DNA from: Glo-17 sp964637835 | GTDB taxonomy: Bacteria > Krumholzibacteriota > Krumholzibacteriia > LZORAL124-64-63 | Reading direction: 5' to 3' | Assembly (NCBI GenBank): GCA_964637835.1 | Contig: CAZWYF010000005.1 | Coordinates: forward strand, 92,869 to 156,868 | DNA length: 64,000 nucleotides | Notes under the pieces: generated by a model | Told to the model about the DNA's origin: nothing | What the model saw: only the letters and a program-made list of their open reading frames with translations | Databases searched by the model: none | Program-made: the position numbers and the translations under genes | Part shown: positions 41,336-49,167 of the stretch, piece after piece | Position numbering within the stretch: the first letter of the stretch is position 1 | Layout of the letters: every line of letters begins with the position of its first letter

Positions 41336-42189
41336 ATGCCACCATCCCTGCGCCAGCGCTACGGCCTGCGCCAGCAACCGAAGACCCCCTTCTACGTGGC
41401 CGTCGCCGGGAACATCGGCGTGGGCAAGAGCATGCTCACCCGCCTGCTCGGCCAGGCCCTGGGTTGGCGCATGTACTTCGAGCCGGTGATCAACAACCCC
41501 TACCTCGACGACTACTACCAGGACATGACCCGCTGGAGCTTCCACCTGCAGGTCTACTTCCTGAGCCAGCGCTTCGAGGTGCAGAAGAGCATCCAGGACC
41601 ACGGCCGCTCCGCCGTGCAGGACCGCACCATCTACGAGGACGTGGAGATCTTCGCGCCCACCCTGCACCGCCGCGGCTGCATGGACCGGCGCGACTACGA
41701 GAACTATCGCGAGGTCTTCCGCAACATGGTGGCCTTCCTGCAGCCGCCCGACCTGATCCTCTACCTCTGGAGCCGGCCGGAGGTCACCTACGAGCGGATC
41801 AGGGCCCGCGGCCGCAAGTGCGAGCAGGAGATCCCCCTGGACTTCCTGCAGGACCTGCACGCGGCCTACGAGGACTGGATCGAGCGGGCCCCGGCCATCT
41901 GCCCGGTCGAGGTCATCGACACCGAGCAGGTCAACCTCCGGGACGACCCCGCCGCGCTGGAGTCCCTGCTCGAGCTGATCGCCGAGCTGCACCGCGAGAA
42001 GCACGCCCGNNNNNNNNNNNNNNNNNNNNNNNNNNNNNNNNNNNNNNNNNNNNNNNNNNNNNNNNNNNNNNNNNNNNNNNNNNNNNNNNNNNNNNNNNNN
42101 NNNNNNNNNCGCTGGAGTCCCTGCTCGAGCTGATCGCCGAGCTGCACCGCGAGAAGCACGCCCGCATCACGGGCGAGGAGACGGCCTGA
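41336..42189 (+). CDS. Deoxynucleoside kinase, split by a false gap
   Basis: A deoxyadenosine/deoxyguanosine-kinase-type enzyme that phosphorylates deoxynucleosides for salvage. The P-loop is G-N-I-G-V-G-K-S at 25-32, D-R-T-I-Y-E-D near 97 matches the substrate-binding D/E-R-S motif, and R-G-R-K-C-E-Q near 160 is the lid. The last 55 bases before the N run (41955-42009) recur exactly after it (42110-42164). When collapsed, the frame joins cleanly to give about 232 residues ending I-T-G-E-E-T-A. The gene is therefore almost certainly intact. ATG 41336 has GGGAG upstream. Confidence 0.9.
41955..42164. repeat. Identical 55-base contig ends around a false 100-N gap
   Basis: Bases 41955-42009 equal 42110-42164 exactly, with 100 N at 42010-42109 between. 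The copy offset (155) is not a multiple of three, so read literally it breaks the kinase frame. This is a scaffolding artefact, probably two contigs sharing a k-mer-length overlap. Confidence 0.95.
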
Positions 42190-42215
42190 AGGCCGACACC
42201 CGAGAGGAGCGTTCC

Positions 42216-42551
42216 GTGGAAGTCTTCCTGATCCAGGTGATCGTGGTCGGCCTGTTGCTGTGGGTGGTCGCGAGGATCGTCCCGGGCGTGGAGGTGGACG
42301 GCGTGGGCCACGCCCTGGTGGCCGGCCTGGTCCTCGGCGTGATCAACGCCCTGGTGCGCCCGCTGCTGGTGATCCTCACCCTGCCGATCACCATCCTGAC
42401 GCTCGGGCTGTTCCTGCTGATCATCAACGCCATCCTGCTGAAGCTGGCCGCCGCGCTGGTGCCGGGCTTCCGGGTGCAGGGCTTCCTGCCGGCGGTGCTC
42501 GCCGCGCTGCTGCTGAGCGTCTTCAGCTTCGGCGCCACGCTGGTGATGTAG
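42216..42551 (+). CDS. Holin-4 superfamily / YvlD-like membrane protein (copy 2)
   Basis: A 111-residue membrane protein with four hydrophobic segments and the hallmark L-V-R-P-L-L-V-I-L-T-L-P-I-T-I-L-T-L-G. It shares this core with the protein at 3821-4177 but differs at both ends, so the pair is an old duplication. GTG 42216 is preceded by GAGAGGAG. It lies 26 bp after the kinase gene. Function is unknown beyond an envelope location. Confidence 0.85.
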   Translation: MEVFLIQVIVVGLLLWVVARIVPGVEVDGVGHALVAGLVLGVINALVRPLLVILTLPITILTLGLFLLIINAILLKLAAALVPGFRVQGFLPAVLAALLLSVFSFGATLVM

Positions 42552-42566
42552 CCGCTGGCAACGGCG

Positions 42567-42596
42567 TTGTGCGCGCCCCGGGCCGGGTGCTATGAT
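42567..42596 (+). promoter_or_regulatory. Promoter with -10 box next to the start codon (leaderless candidate)
   Basis: TTGTGC at 42567-42572, 18-nt spacer and TATGAT at 42591-42596. The ATG of the aminotransferase is at 42603, where transcription itself should start, and no SD is present between. Confidence 0.6.
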
Positions 42597-42602
42597 CATC
42601 CG

Positions 42603-43805
42603 ATGAATCCGGACGACAGCCTGCGCGACCAGTTCCTGCTCCGCGAGGACGTGGTGTTCCTGAACCACGGCTCGTTCGGCGCCTGCCCGCGCCCGGTCCA
42701 CCGGCGCTACCAGGCCCTGCAGTGCGAGCTGGAGAGCAACCCGGTGGCCTTCCTGGCCGAGGACCGCGAGCTGCCCGGCCGCATGGCGGCCGCGCGGGCG
42801 GAGCTGGCCCGGTTCCTGGGGGCCCGCCGGGACGACCTCGTCCTGGTCCCCAACGCCACCCATGGCCTCAACGTGGTGGCCCGCTCGGTGGATCTGCGGC
42901 CCGGTGACGAGGTCCTCCTCACCGACCACGGCTACGGCGCCATCGACCGGACCTGGACCTTCGCCTGCGAGCGCGCCGGCGCGCGGGTCCGGCGCGCCCG
43001 GGTGCCCTTGCCCGTGGAGTCGGCGGAGCAGGTGGTCGAGGAGATCTGGGCGGAGGTCACCCACCGCACGCGCGTGTTGTGCCTCGACCACATCACCAGC
43101 CCCACGGCCCTGATCCTCCCCCTGAAGCCCCTGATCCGGCGCGCACGGCGGGCCGGCATCCTGGTGGTGATCGACGGCGCCCACGGGCCCGGCCAGGTGC
43201 CCGTGGACCTGGCGGACCTGGATCCGGACGTCTACGTGGGCAACGGCCACAAGTGGCTGCTGGCGCCCAAGGGGGCGGGCTTCCTCTGGGCGCGCCCGGA
43301 GGTCCAGCCGCTCCTGCAGCCGCTGGTGGTCAGCTGGGGCTGGCGCAGCGATCGGCCCGGTCCCAGCCGGTTCGTCGACGAGCAGGAGTGGACCGGCACC
43401 CGGGATCCGGCCGCCGGCCTGGCCGTGCCCGCGGCCCTCGCCTTCCGCCAGGAGCACGACTGGCCGCGCCAGCAGCGCCGGTGCCGGCACCTGCTGCGCC
43501 AGGCCCGGGCGGAGATCAGCCGGCTCACCGGCCGGCTGCCCATCTGTCCCGATGACGCCGCGTGGTTCGGCCAGATGCACGCCCTGCCGCTGCCGCCCTG
43601 CGACCCGCCGCGCGTGCAGCGCGCGCTGCGCGAGCGCTTCGCCATCGAGGTGCCGGTGATCGCCTGGCAGGGGCAGGCGCTGCTGCGGGTCAGCGTCCAG
43701 GTCTACAACACGCGGCAGGACGTCGAGGCGCTGGTCATGGCCCTGGCGCATCTGCGTCAGGAGGGTCGCTGGTTCGGCCGCGCCCGCCGCGAGGTGGCCG
43801 GATGA
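42603..43805 (+). CDS. Class V aminotransferase (isopenicillin-N-epimerase-like)
   Basis: A 400-residue PLP enzyme of fold type I. The N-terminus has F-L-N-H-G-S-F-G-A-C-P-R, typical of isopenicillin-N epimerase / hercynylcysteine lyase-like members. N-A-T-H-G-L-N-V follows, then D-G-A-H-G-P-G-Q-V-P with the PLP Asp, and the lysine Lys217 in N-G-H-K-W-L-L-A-P-K-G. The class includes epimerases, desulfurases and C-S lyases, so the reaction is uncertain. It overlaps the next gene by 4 nt (ATGA). Confidence 0.9.
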   Translation: MNPDDSLRDQFLLREDVVFLNHGSFGACPRPVHRRYQALQCELESNPVAFLAEDRELPGRMAAARAELARFLGARRDDLVLVPNATHGLNVVARSVDLRPGDEVLLTDHGYGAIDRTWTFACERAGARVRRARVPLPVESAEQVVEEIWAEVTHRTRVLCLDHITSPTALILPLKPLIRRARRAGILVVIDGAHGPGQVPVDLADLDPDVYVGNGHKWLLAPKGAGFLWARPEVQPLLQPLVVSWGWRSDRPGPSRFVDEQEWTGTRDPAAGLAVPAALAFRQEHDWPRQQRRCRHLLRQARAEISRLTGRLPICPDDAAWFGQMHALPLPPCDPPRVQRALRERFAIEVPVIAWQGQALLRVSVQVYNTRQDVEALVMALAHLRQEGRWFGRARREVAG

Positions 43806-44815
43806 CCGGCCGCGATGCCCCCCCCGCCGGCGACCATCGGCGCCTGGACCTGCCGGACCTCGCCGCCATCCGCGACGCCCACCGCCGCATCGCTCCGCTG
43901 GTGAACCGGACGCCCGCGCTCACCAGCCGGACGCTCGACGAGCTGGCCGACGCCGAGCTGGTCTTCAAGTGCGAGAACCTCCAGCGCGTGGGCGCCTTCA
44001 AGTACCGTGGCGCCACCAATGCCGTGCAGTCGCTGGCCGACGACCTCGCCGCGCGCGGCGTCGCCACCCACAGCAGCGGCAACCACGCCCAGGCCCTCGC
44101 CCTCGCCGCGCGCACGCGCGGCATCGCCGCCCACGTGGTGATGCCCCGCACCGCGCCCGAGGTGAAGCGGGTCGCGGTGGCCGGCTACGGCGCGCGGATC
44201 ATCCCCTGCGAGCCCACGTTGCAGGCGCGCGAGGAGACCCTCGCCCGGGTGGTGGCCGAGACCGGCGCCCAGGAGATCCATCCCTACGACGACCCGCGCG
44301 TCATCGCCGGCCAGGGCACGGCGCTGCTCGAGCTGGTGGAGGACGCCGGGCCCCTCGACGCGGTGATCACCCCGGTGGGCGGGGGCGGCCTGCTCTCCGG
44401 GACGGCCATCGCCGCCGCGGGCCTCGCCGCCGGGGACGCGACGGGCGCCCGGAGCGCCGCCATGGCGGTCTACGCCGGCGAGCCGGCCGGCGCCGACGAC
44501 GCCGCACGCTCCCTCGCCGCCGGCCGCCTCATCCCCTCCACCGACCCGCAGACCATCTGCGACGGCCTGCTCACCAGCCTCAGCCCGCGGACCTTCGGCG
44601 CCATCGCCGCGCACGTCACCGCCATCTTCACCGTGGACGACGCCGCCGTCCGCCACGCCATGCGCCTGGTGTTCGAGCGCATGAAGCTGGTGATCGAGCC
44701 CTCGGCGGCCGTCCCGCTGGCCGCGGTCCTCGCCCATCGCGAGCGCATCGCCGGCCGGCGCATCGGCATCATCCTCTCCGGCGGCAACCTGGATCTCGCG
44801 CGCTGGCGCTGGTGA
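43802..44815 (+). CDS. Threonine dehydratase / serine racemase-like PLP enzyme
   Basis: A 337-residue fold-type II PLP enzyme. The PLP lysine is Lys67 in F-K-Y-R-G-A. S-S-G-N-H-A-Q-A-L-A (substrate loop) and G-G-G-G-L-L-S-G (phosphate loop) follow, and the C-terminal S-G-G-N-L-D matches the family end. There is no regulatory ACT domain, so it is the short catabolic form or a serine racemase; sequence alone cannot separate these. Co-translation with the class V PLP enzyme suggests joint amino-acid metabolism. Confidence 0.9.
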   Translation: MTGRDAPPAGDHRRLDLPDLAAIRDAHRRIAPLVNRTPALTSRTLDELADAELVFKCENLQRVGAFKYRGATNAVQSLADDLAARGVATHSSGNHAQALALAARTRGIAAHVVMPRTAPEVKRVAVAGYGARIIPCEPTLQAREETLARVVAETGAQEIHPYDDPRVIAGQGTALLELVEDAGPLDAVITPVGGGGLLSGTAIAAAGLAAGDATGARSAAMAVYAGEPAGADDAARSLAAGRLIPSTDPQTICDGLLTSLSPRTFGAIAAHVTAIFTVDDAAVRHAMRLVFERMKLVIEPSAAVPLAAVLAHRERIAGRRIGIILSGGNLDLARWRW

Positions 44816-44871
44816 CCGCTTGCGGTGCGCCCGCATCGCAGCGACCTCGTGAGTCAGGAGGTCCGACCATC

Positions 44872-45507
44872 GTGTTCCGTCGCCGCTCGTCCCGCTCCCG
44901 CCTGCGCCGCTGGTGGCGGGGACTGCTCGCTCCGCTGCGCCGCACGCCGTCGCGGCTGAACGCCCTGTGGAATCGCTGGTCGGGCCAGGCGCGGCGCCGG
45001 GCGGTGATCGCCCGCATGCTGCCGGGCGACATCGTGCTGGCCAGCCCGCGGCTGCGCCGCCTGTCGCTCACCGCGGTGCTCTACCGCCTGCTCCTGCGCT
45101 CGCGCTACGTGCACGCCATGCTCTACCTGGGCGACCGCCGGATCATCCACACCACCGCCCGCGACGGCGTCACCATGGACCGTCTGCCGGGCAAGCTCTT
45201 CGATCGCGACCGCTACCGCATCCGGCGCGTGGCCGGCCTCTCGCCGGAGCAGCGCGCGGCCGTGGTCGCCGAGGCGCAGTCGCTGCTCGACCACCGCCTC
45301 GACCACGTGGGCCTGGTCACCAACATCCCGGCCCGCTGGCTCGGCCTGCCCAACCCCCTCTGGCACGCCGAACGCAACCGCCTCTGGTGCGGCAAGCTCA
45401 TCCACACCGCGTACGCCCGCCACGGCATCGAGCTGGTTCCGGAGGCCGAACCGGGAACCATCACCTCGGAGGACCTGGCGCGTAGCCGCACCCTGGTCGA
45501 CATCTGA
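44872..45507 (+). CDS. YiiX/permuted NlpC-P60-type hydrolase
   Basis: A 211-residue protein of the permuted papain-like group. M-L-P-G-D-I-V-L-A-S near 45 starts the fold. His81 in Y-V-H-A-M-L-Y-L-G and Cys173 in L-W-C-G-K-L-I-H-T-A-Y match the catalytic pair in permuted order. The Arg-rich N-terminus has no signal peptide. Members cleave peptidoglycan amides or lipid/peptide bonds. GTG 44872 has AGGAGG 10 nt upstream; an alternative GTG at 44812 overlaps the upstream stop. Confidence 0.8.
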   Translation: MFRRRSSRSRLRRWWRGLLAPLRRTPSRLNALWNRWSGQARRRAVIARMLPGDIVLASPRLRRLSLTAVLYRLLLRSRYVHAMLYLGDRRIIHTTARDGVTMDRLPGKLFDRDRYRIRRVAGLSPEQRAAVVAEAQSLLDHRLDHVGLVTNIPARWLGLPNPLWHAERNRLWCGKLIHTAYARHGIELVPEAEPGTITSEDLARSRTLVDI

Positions 45508-45527
45508 CCCGTACGACCCCGGGGAAC

Positions 45528-45557
45528 TGGACACGAGGCGGCCCCCATCGGTATCAT
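45528..45557 (+). promoter_or_regulatory. Putative promoter for the dockerin-like protein
   Basis: TGGACA at 45528-45533, 18-nt spacer and TATCAT at 45552-45557, ending 29 bp before ATG 45587. Confidence 0.45.
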
Positions 45558-45586
45558 CAACGCCCGGCCCGAACATCGAGGTCTGG

Positions 45587-46111
45587 ATGGACGACCCGGG
45601 CCACGTGTGGGTCTCGCCGGCCGGCTCCGGCCCCGCGCTGCACTCGGCGTTCGGCGTGAACTGGCCGGGACCCGTGGATGCCACCATCCACGTGATCCTG
45701 CGCGACCAGGGGGACGACCCCATCGCCTTCTACCCCGCCGAGGACATCTGGATCGGCAGCGGCGGCGAGAGCGCCCTGGTCACCTGCGTCGGCGGCGCCA
45801 TCGCCGACGCCGACACCGACGCCGACGCCTACACCACCATCAGCTCCGCCTTCCGCGCCGGCGGCCAGGTGCTGCCCGGCACCCAGCCCGACCTCTGCGT
45901 GGCCGGCAACGAGATCGATGCCGATCTGCCTCTTACCATCAACAGCCCGGACGTCAACGGCGATCTGGTCGTCGGGCTCAGCGACGTGGTGCTCATGGTC
46001 CAGGCTCTGGGCGGTGCGTACGATTTCCGTTACGACTTCAACGGCGACGGAGCCATCAACCTCGGCGACATCATCGTCATGGTCCCATCCATGGGGGAGA
46101 CCTGTCCCTGA
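45587..46111 (+). CDS. Dockerin-like protein without visible signal peptide
   Basis: A 174-residue protein. The first 120 residues form a beta-rich module (V-W-V-S-P-A-G-S-G, then I-W-I-G-S-G-G and a D-A-D-T-D-A-D-A stretch). The end has two dockerin-type calcium loops: D-V-N-G-D-L-V-V-G-L-S-D and D-F-N-G-D-G-A-I-N-L-G-D. Such proteins are normally exported, yet no signal peptide precedes the ATG. The frame stays open upstream through the promoter region, so a missing or alternative start, or a gene fragment, is possible. GAGG lies 5 nt before ATG 45587. Its end is 6 bp from the convergent GTPase stop. Confidence 0.65.
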   Translation: MDDPGHVWVSPAGSGPALHSAFGVNWPGPVDATIHVILRDQGDDPIAFYPAEDIWIGSGGESALVTCVGGAIADADTDADAYTTISSAFRAGGQVLPGTQPDLCVAGNEIDADLPLTINSPDVNGDLVVGLSDVVLMVQALGGAYDFRYDFNGDGAINLGDIIVMVPSMGETCP

Positions 46112-46117
46112 CCGGGA

Positions 46118-47554
46118 TCAGCGTTCCGCGTCTGGCGAGCGACGGCGGCCGGGATCCCGGTCGCCGGCGTCGTCCCGGCCGAAGAGGTCGGTGAGCCGGT
46201 CGGCGAGGCGGGCGGTGGCGTCGGCCACGTCGCGGCCGCCGCGCAGGCGGCCGAACTGCTTCTCCAGGGCGCGCCGGTCGCCGTCGCCGAGGGGATCGAG
46301 CAGCTCGCGGACGCCCACCGCGAGGTCCAGCGAGCCCCGCTGGGCGTGGGCCCGTCCGGCCACCAGGGCATGGTGCAGCCGCGCGCGGCCGAGCACCACG
46401 AAGGGCAGGTTGCGGTTGCGCGACGGCCCGGCCACCAGCTTGCGCCGGCCCATGGGCACCTGCAGCACCTTGACGTCCACCAGGCGCCCCGCGGCGTAGA
46501 GCGAGCTCGCCGCCCCGATGCCGCCGCCGATGAGCGCGCCGGCCAGGAAGCTGGCTCCCCCCAGGGCCGCATCCAGCGCCCCGCCCGCGGCCGCGCCGCC
46601 CACCGCGCCCAGGCCCAGCAGCTGCAACCGCGTCAGGCCGAACACGCGCCAGGACTCGGCGGAGAAGAGGTCGTCCGGGCGGAGGGCCTCCAGGGCGGGT
46701 TCGCGGCGCTCGAGGGTGTGGTGGTCGTAGATGGCCTCCACCTGCTGGCGCGCCCGGCGCTCGCTCTCCTCGAGCCGCTGCTGGTACTCGCGCACCAGCT
46801 CGGGCTCCAGGGCGTCGGGATCGCGGCCCGGGCCCAGGGTGCGTTCCACCTGCAGGGTGAGCATGCTGGCCAGGCACCCGGCCACCGCGCGGGCGGCGGC
46901 GTGGCGGCGGCGGCGGCGGTCGGCCAGCAGGCTGTCCACCGCGCGGGCGAGGGGCGCGCGCCAGTCGTCCTGGAGCTGGCCGAAGGCCCGCAGCAGCTCG
47001 ACGCGCTTCTCGAAGTCCGCGGTGACGGCGTCGAACACGCGGACCACGCTGAAGTACTGGCCCAGGGCGTTGCGCCAGGCCGCGACGTGGTCGGCGGTGC
47101 CGATGGGATTGATGAGCGCCAGGCGGGGCCGGCCGGTCCAGCGCAGGATCTCCATCTCCGCCTCGTACTCCGGGCCGTAGGGCACCGAGCCGTCCACCAC
47201 GTAGAGGATGCCCGCGCCGTCCATCACCGGCCGCAGCAGCTCGCACTCGTCGGGGAAGCGGCCGGGGCTGTCCGGATCGGCCAGGAACTGGCGCACCACC
47301 TCGGGGTGGCGGTCGGCGGTGCTCGCGCGCGCCTGCATCCACTCCCACGCGGCGCGGGCGCGCTGGAAGCCCGGCGTGTCGACCAGGGTGTAGAGGACCT
47401 CGCCATCCACGCGCAGGGGGAACTCGCGGCAGCGGGTGGTGGTGCCGGGCATCTCGCCCACGCGGACGCTGTCGTCCTGGGCCAGGGTGGAGACGATGCT
47501 CGACTTGCCCTTGTTGGGGTGGCCCACCACGGCGAAGCTGGGCGTCTCGCTCAC
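46118..47554 (-). CDS. GTPase/DUF3482 protein
   Basis: A 478-residue protein with an N-terminal small-GTPase domain. G1 is G-H-P-N-K-G-K-S at 11-18, G-T-T-T-R (G2) follows, and D-T-P-G is G3. A mixed helical region precedes a Gly/Ala-rich hydrophobic segment near 320-360 (G-A-V-G-G-A-A-A-G-G), then a DUF3482-type C-terminal part. Members work with DUF2868 membrane proteins; the role is unknown. GTG 47554 overlaps the DUF2868 stop, so the two are coupled. Confidence 0.88.
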   Translation of the reverse strand: MSETPSFAVVGHPNKGKSSIVSTLAQDDSVRVGEMPGTTTRCREFPLRVDGEVLYTLVDTPGFQRARAAWEWMQARASTADRHPEVVRQFLADPDSPGRFPDECELLRPVMDGAGILYVVDGSVPYGPEYEAEMEILRWTGRPRLALINPIGTADHVAAWRNALGQYFSVVRVFDAVTADFEKRVELLRAFGQLQDDWRAPLARAVDSLLADRRRRRHAAARAVAGCLASMLTLQVERTLGPGRDPDALEPELVREYQQRLEESERRARQQVEAIYDHHTLERREPALEALRPDDLFSAESWRVFGLTRLQLLGLGAVGGAAAGGALDAALGGASFLAGALIGGGIGAASSLYAAGRLVDVKVLQVPMGRRKLVAGPSRNRNLPFVVLGRARLHHALVAGRAHAQRGSLDLAVGVRELLDPLGDGDRRALEKQFGRLRGGRDVADATARLADRLTDLFGRDDAGDRDPGRRRSPDAER

Positions 47555-49086
47555 GGCGTCTCTCCCTTGGCGCTCGCGACCCGCAGCCAGGGATCGCCCA
47601 CGGTGGCGACCGCCCGCCGCCAGATGTCGCGGTGACGCGGTTGCGGTGCGGTGGGGCGGCCGTCGGCGTCGGCGCCCACCGGGACCACCACGATGGCCGG
47701 GCCCTCGCCCACGGCCCGGCGCAGCTCGCGCAGGAAGTCCAGGACCTCGGCCAGGGGTGGCTCCCAGGCCTTGACCAGCAGCACCGCGGGCCGGTCGGCG
47801 CCGGCGGCGGCGGCGACGGCGGCGCGGTCGTCGGCCAGGGGATGGGCGCCCCCGGCGGCCTGCCAGGCGGCGGGCTCGGCACCGGTGTGCCGGGCCACCC
47901 AGCCGCGGGCAGCCTCCGGTTCGCCGCCCGCGCCGGCCCAGGCGATCACCGTCGCCGGCCGGCCGGCCAGCGGACGCGGCGGCGAGGCCGCCTCGGCCAC
48001 GCCGGCGGGGACGGGATCGGCGGCGGGATCGCCGGCGGTGGCGCGGGACTCCACCAGTTCGGTGTCCAGGCGCTCGCGCAGCTCGTCGAGGCCGGGCAGC
48101 CGCTGCAGCGCGCGCCGCAGCGCCCGCCGCAGGCGCCAGCGCGCCAGCAGCAGGGTGAGCAGGCGCGGCAGGACGCCGTAGACCGCCATGGCCATGATCA
48201 GGAAGGGCCACCAGCCGCCCAGGCCCGAGGGACTGACCGCGCGGGGGAAGGTGCCCTCGCCGAGGCGGAAGTACCGCGTGGCGGCGATCAGCTCGCCCGA
48301 GGGCCGCGCGTCGGCGAAGGCCCAGGCCCAGGGCGCCGAGAGGCGGTCGGTCCAGCGGGTCAGGTCGGCCGCGCCGAGCTGCAGGGTGGTGTTCCAGGAG
48401 AAGGCGAGGTCGGAGAAGACCACCAGGGAGAGGGCGCAGAGGACGGCGCCCAGGTTGAAGCCCAGGGCGAAGACCTGCGAGGCGTGGGAGATGGTCCAGC
48501 GGTCCACCGCGCCGAAGAGCTGTCGGTGGGCGCGGCCGCGGCCGGCCACCGCGGCGAGGGACTCGCGCGCGGCCTGGGGCAGGCGGCGCGCCAGCAGGCG
48601 CTGCAGCTTGCCGGGGCTGAGCAGCTGCAGGGCGTCCTGGAAGGCGGCGAAGCCGGGGATGGCCCGCGCGGCGGCCCGCGGCAGGCTGCTCAGCAGGAAG
48701 AGCACCACCAGCAGCAGCTGCAGCAGCACGAACACCGCCAGCACGTGGATCACGTTCACCGGGTGGGTGCCGTCGTAGTGGAAGACCGCCGCGCCGGCGC
48801 CCCAGCCGGCGAGCAGGCCGGCCACGCCCAGGATGAGCAGGCCCAGGCGGTGCAGGGCGTCCAGGCGACCGCCGGCGAGGTCGTCCTGCTCGCGACGCAG
48901 CACCGACAGCCAGGCCAGGACCTGGGCCACCGGGCCGGTCGCCGCGGTGCCGAGCTGCTGGCCGATGCGCCGGTCGCGGTGGCGCAGCGCGGCGGGGGTG
49001 GCCTCGGCGTCGCGGGCCAGCTGCTGGGCCACGTCCACCAGGTCGCCGGGCGTGGGCCGGGTGCGGGTGCGCGGAGAATCGTTCAT
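47551..49086 (-). CDS. DUF2868 membrane protein
   Basis: A 511-residue membrane protein, the usual partner of DUF3482 GTPases. About four hydrophobic segments are seen (two near 80-135, one near 215-230, one near 300-315) between polar domains. The C-terminal part (about 390-500) is soluble with Rossmann-like strands V-I-A-W-A-G-A-G-G and A-V-L-L-V-K-A-W-E-P-P. Family function is unknown. It heads the two-gene operon. Confidence 0.87.
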   Translation of the reverse strand: MNDSPRTRTRPTPGDLVDVAQQLARDAEATPAALRHRDRRIGQQLGTAATGPVAQVLAWLSVLRREQDDLAGGRLDALHRLGLLILGVAGLLAGWGAGAAVFHYDGTHPVNVIHVLAVFVLLQLLLVVLFLLSSLPRAAARAIPGFAAFQDALQLLSPGKLQRLLARRLPQAARESLAAVAGRGRAHRQLFGAVDRWTISHASQVFALGFNLGAVLCALSLVVFSDLAFSWNTTLQLGAADLTRWTDRLSAPWAWAFADARPSGELIAATRYFRLGEGTFPRAVSPSGLGGWWPFLIMAMAVYGVLPRLLTLLLARWRLRRALRRALQRLPGLDELRERLDTELVESRATAGDPAADPVPAGVAEAASPPRPLAGRPATVIAWAGAGGEPEAARGWVARHTGAEPAAWQAAGGAHPLADDRAAVAAAAGADRPAVLLVKAWEPPLAEVLDFLRELRRAVGEGPAIVVVPVGADADGRPTAPQPRHRDIWRRAVATVGDPWLRVASAKGETP

Positions 49087-49096
49087 GGCGCTGGCG

Positions 49097-49125
49097 AGCC
49101 TACCGCGGATCGGCCGGGATAAGAA
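49097..49125 (-). promoter_or_regulatory. Possible promoter for the DUF2868/DUF3482 operon
   Basis: Read on the minus strand: TTCTTA (49125-49120), 17-nt spacer and TAGGCT (49102-49097), 10 bp before the ATG at 49086. If real, the leader is extremely short. Confidence 0.3.
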
Positions 49126-49167
49126 GCCCGGAACGCGGGATGGGCATGGTCTCGGAGGGGCCGCCGG

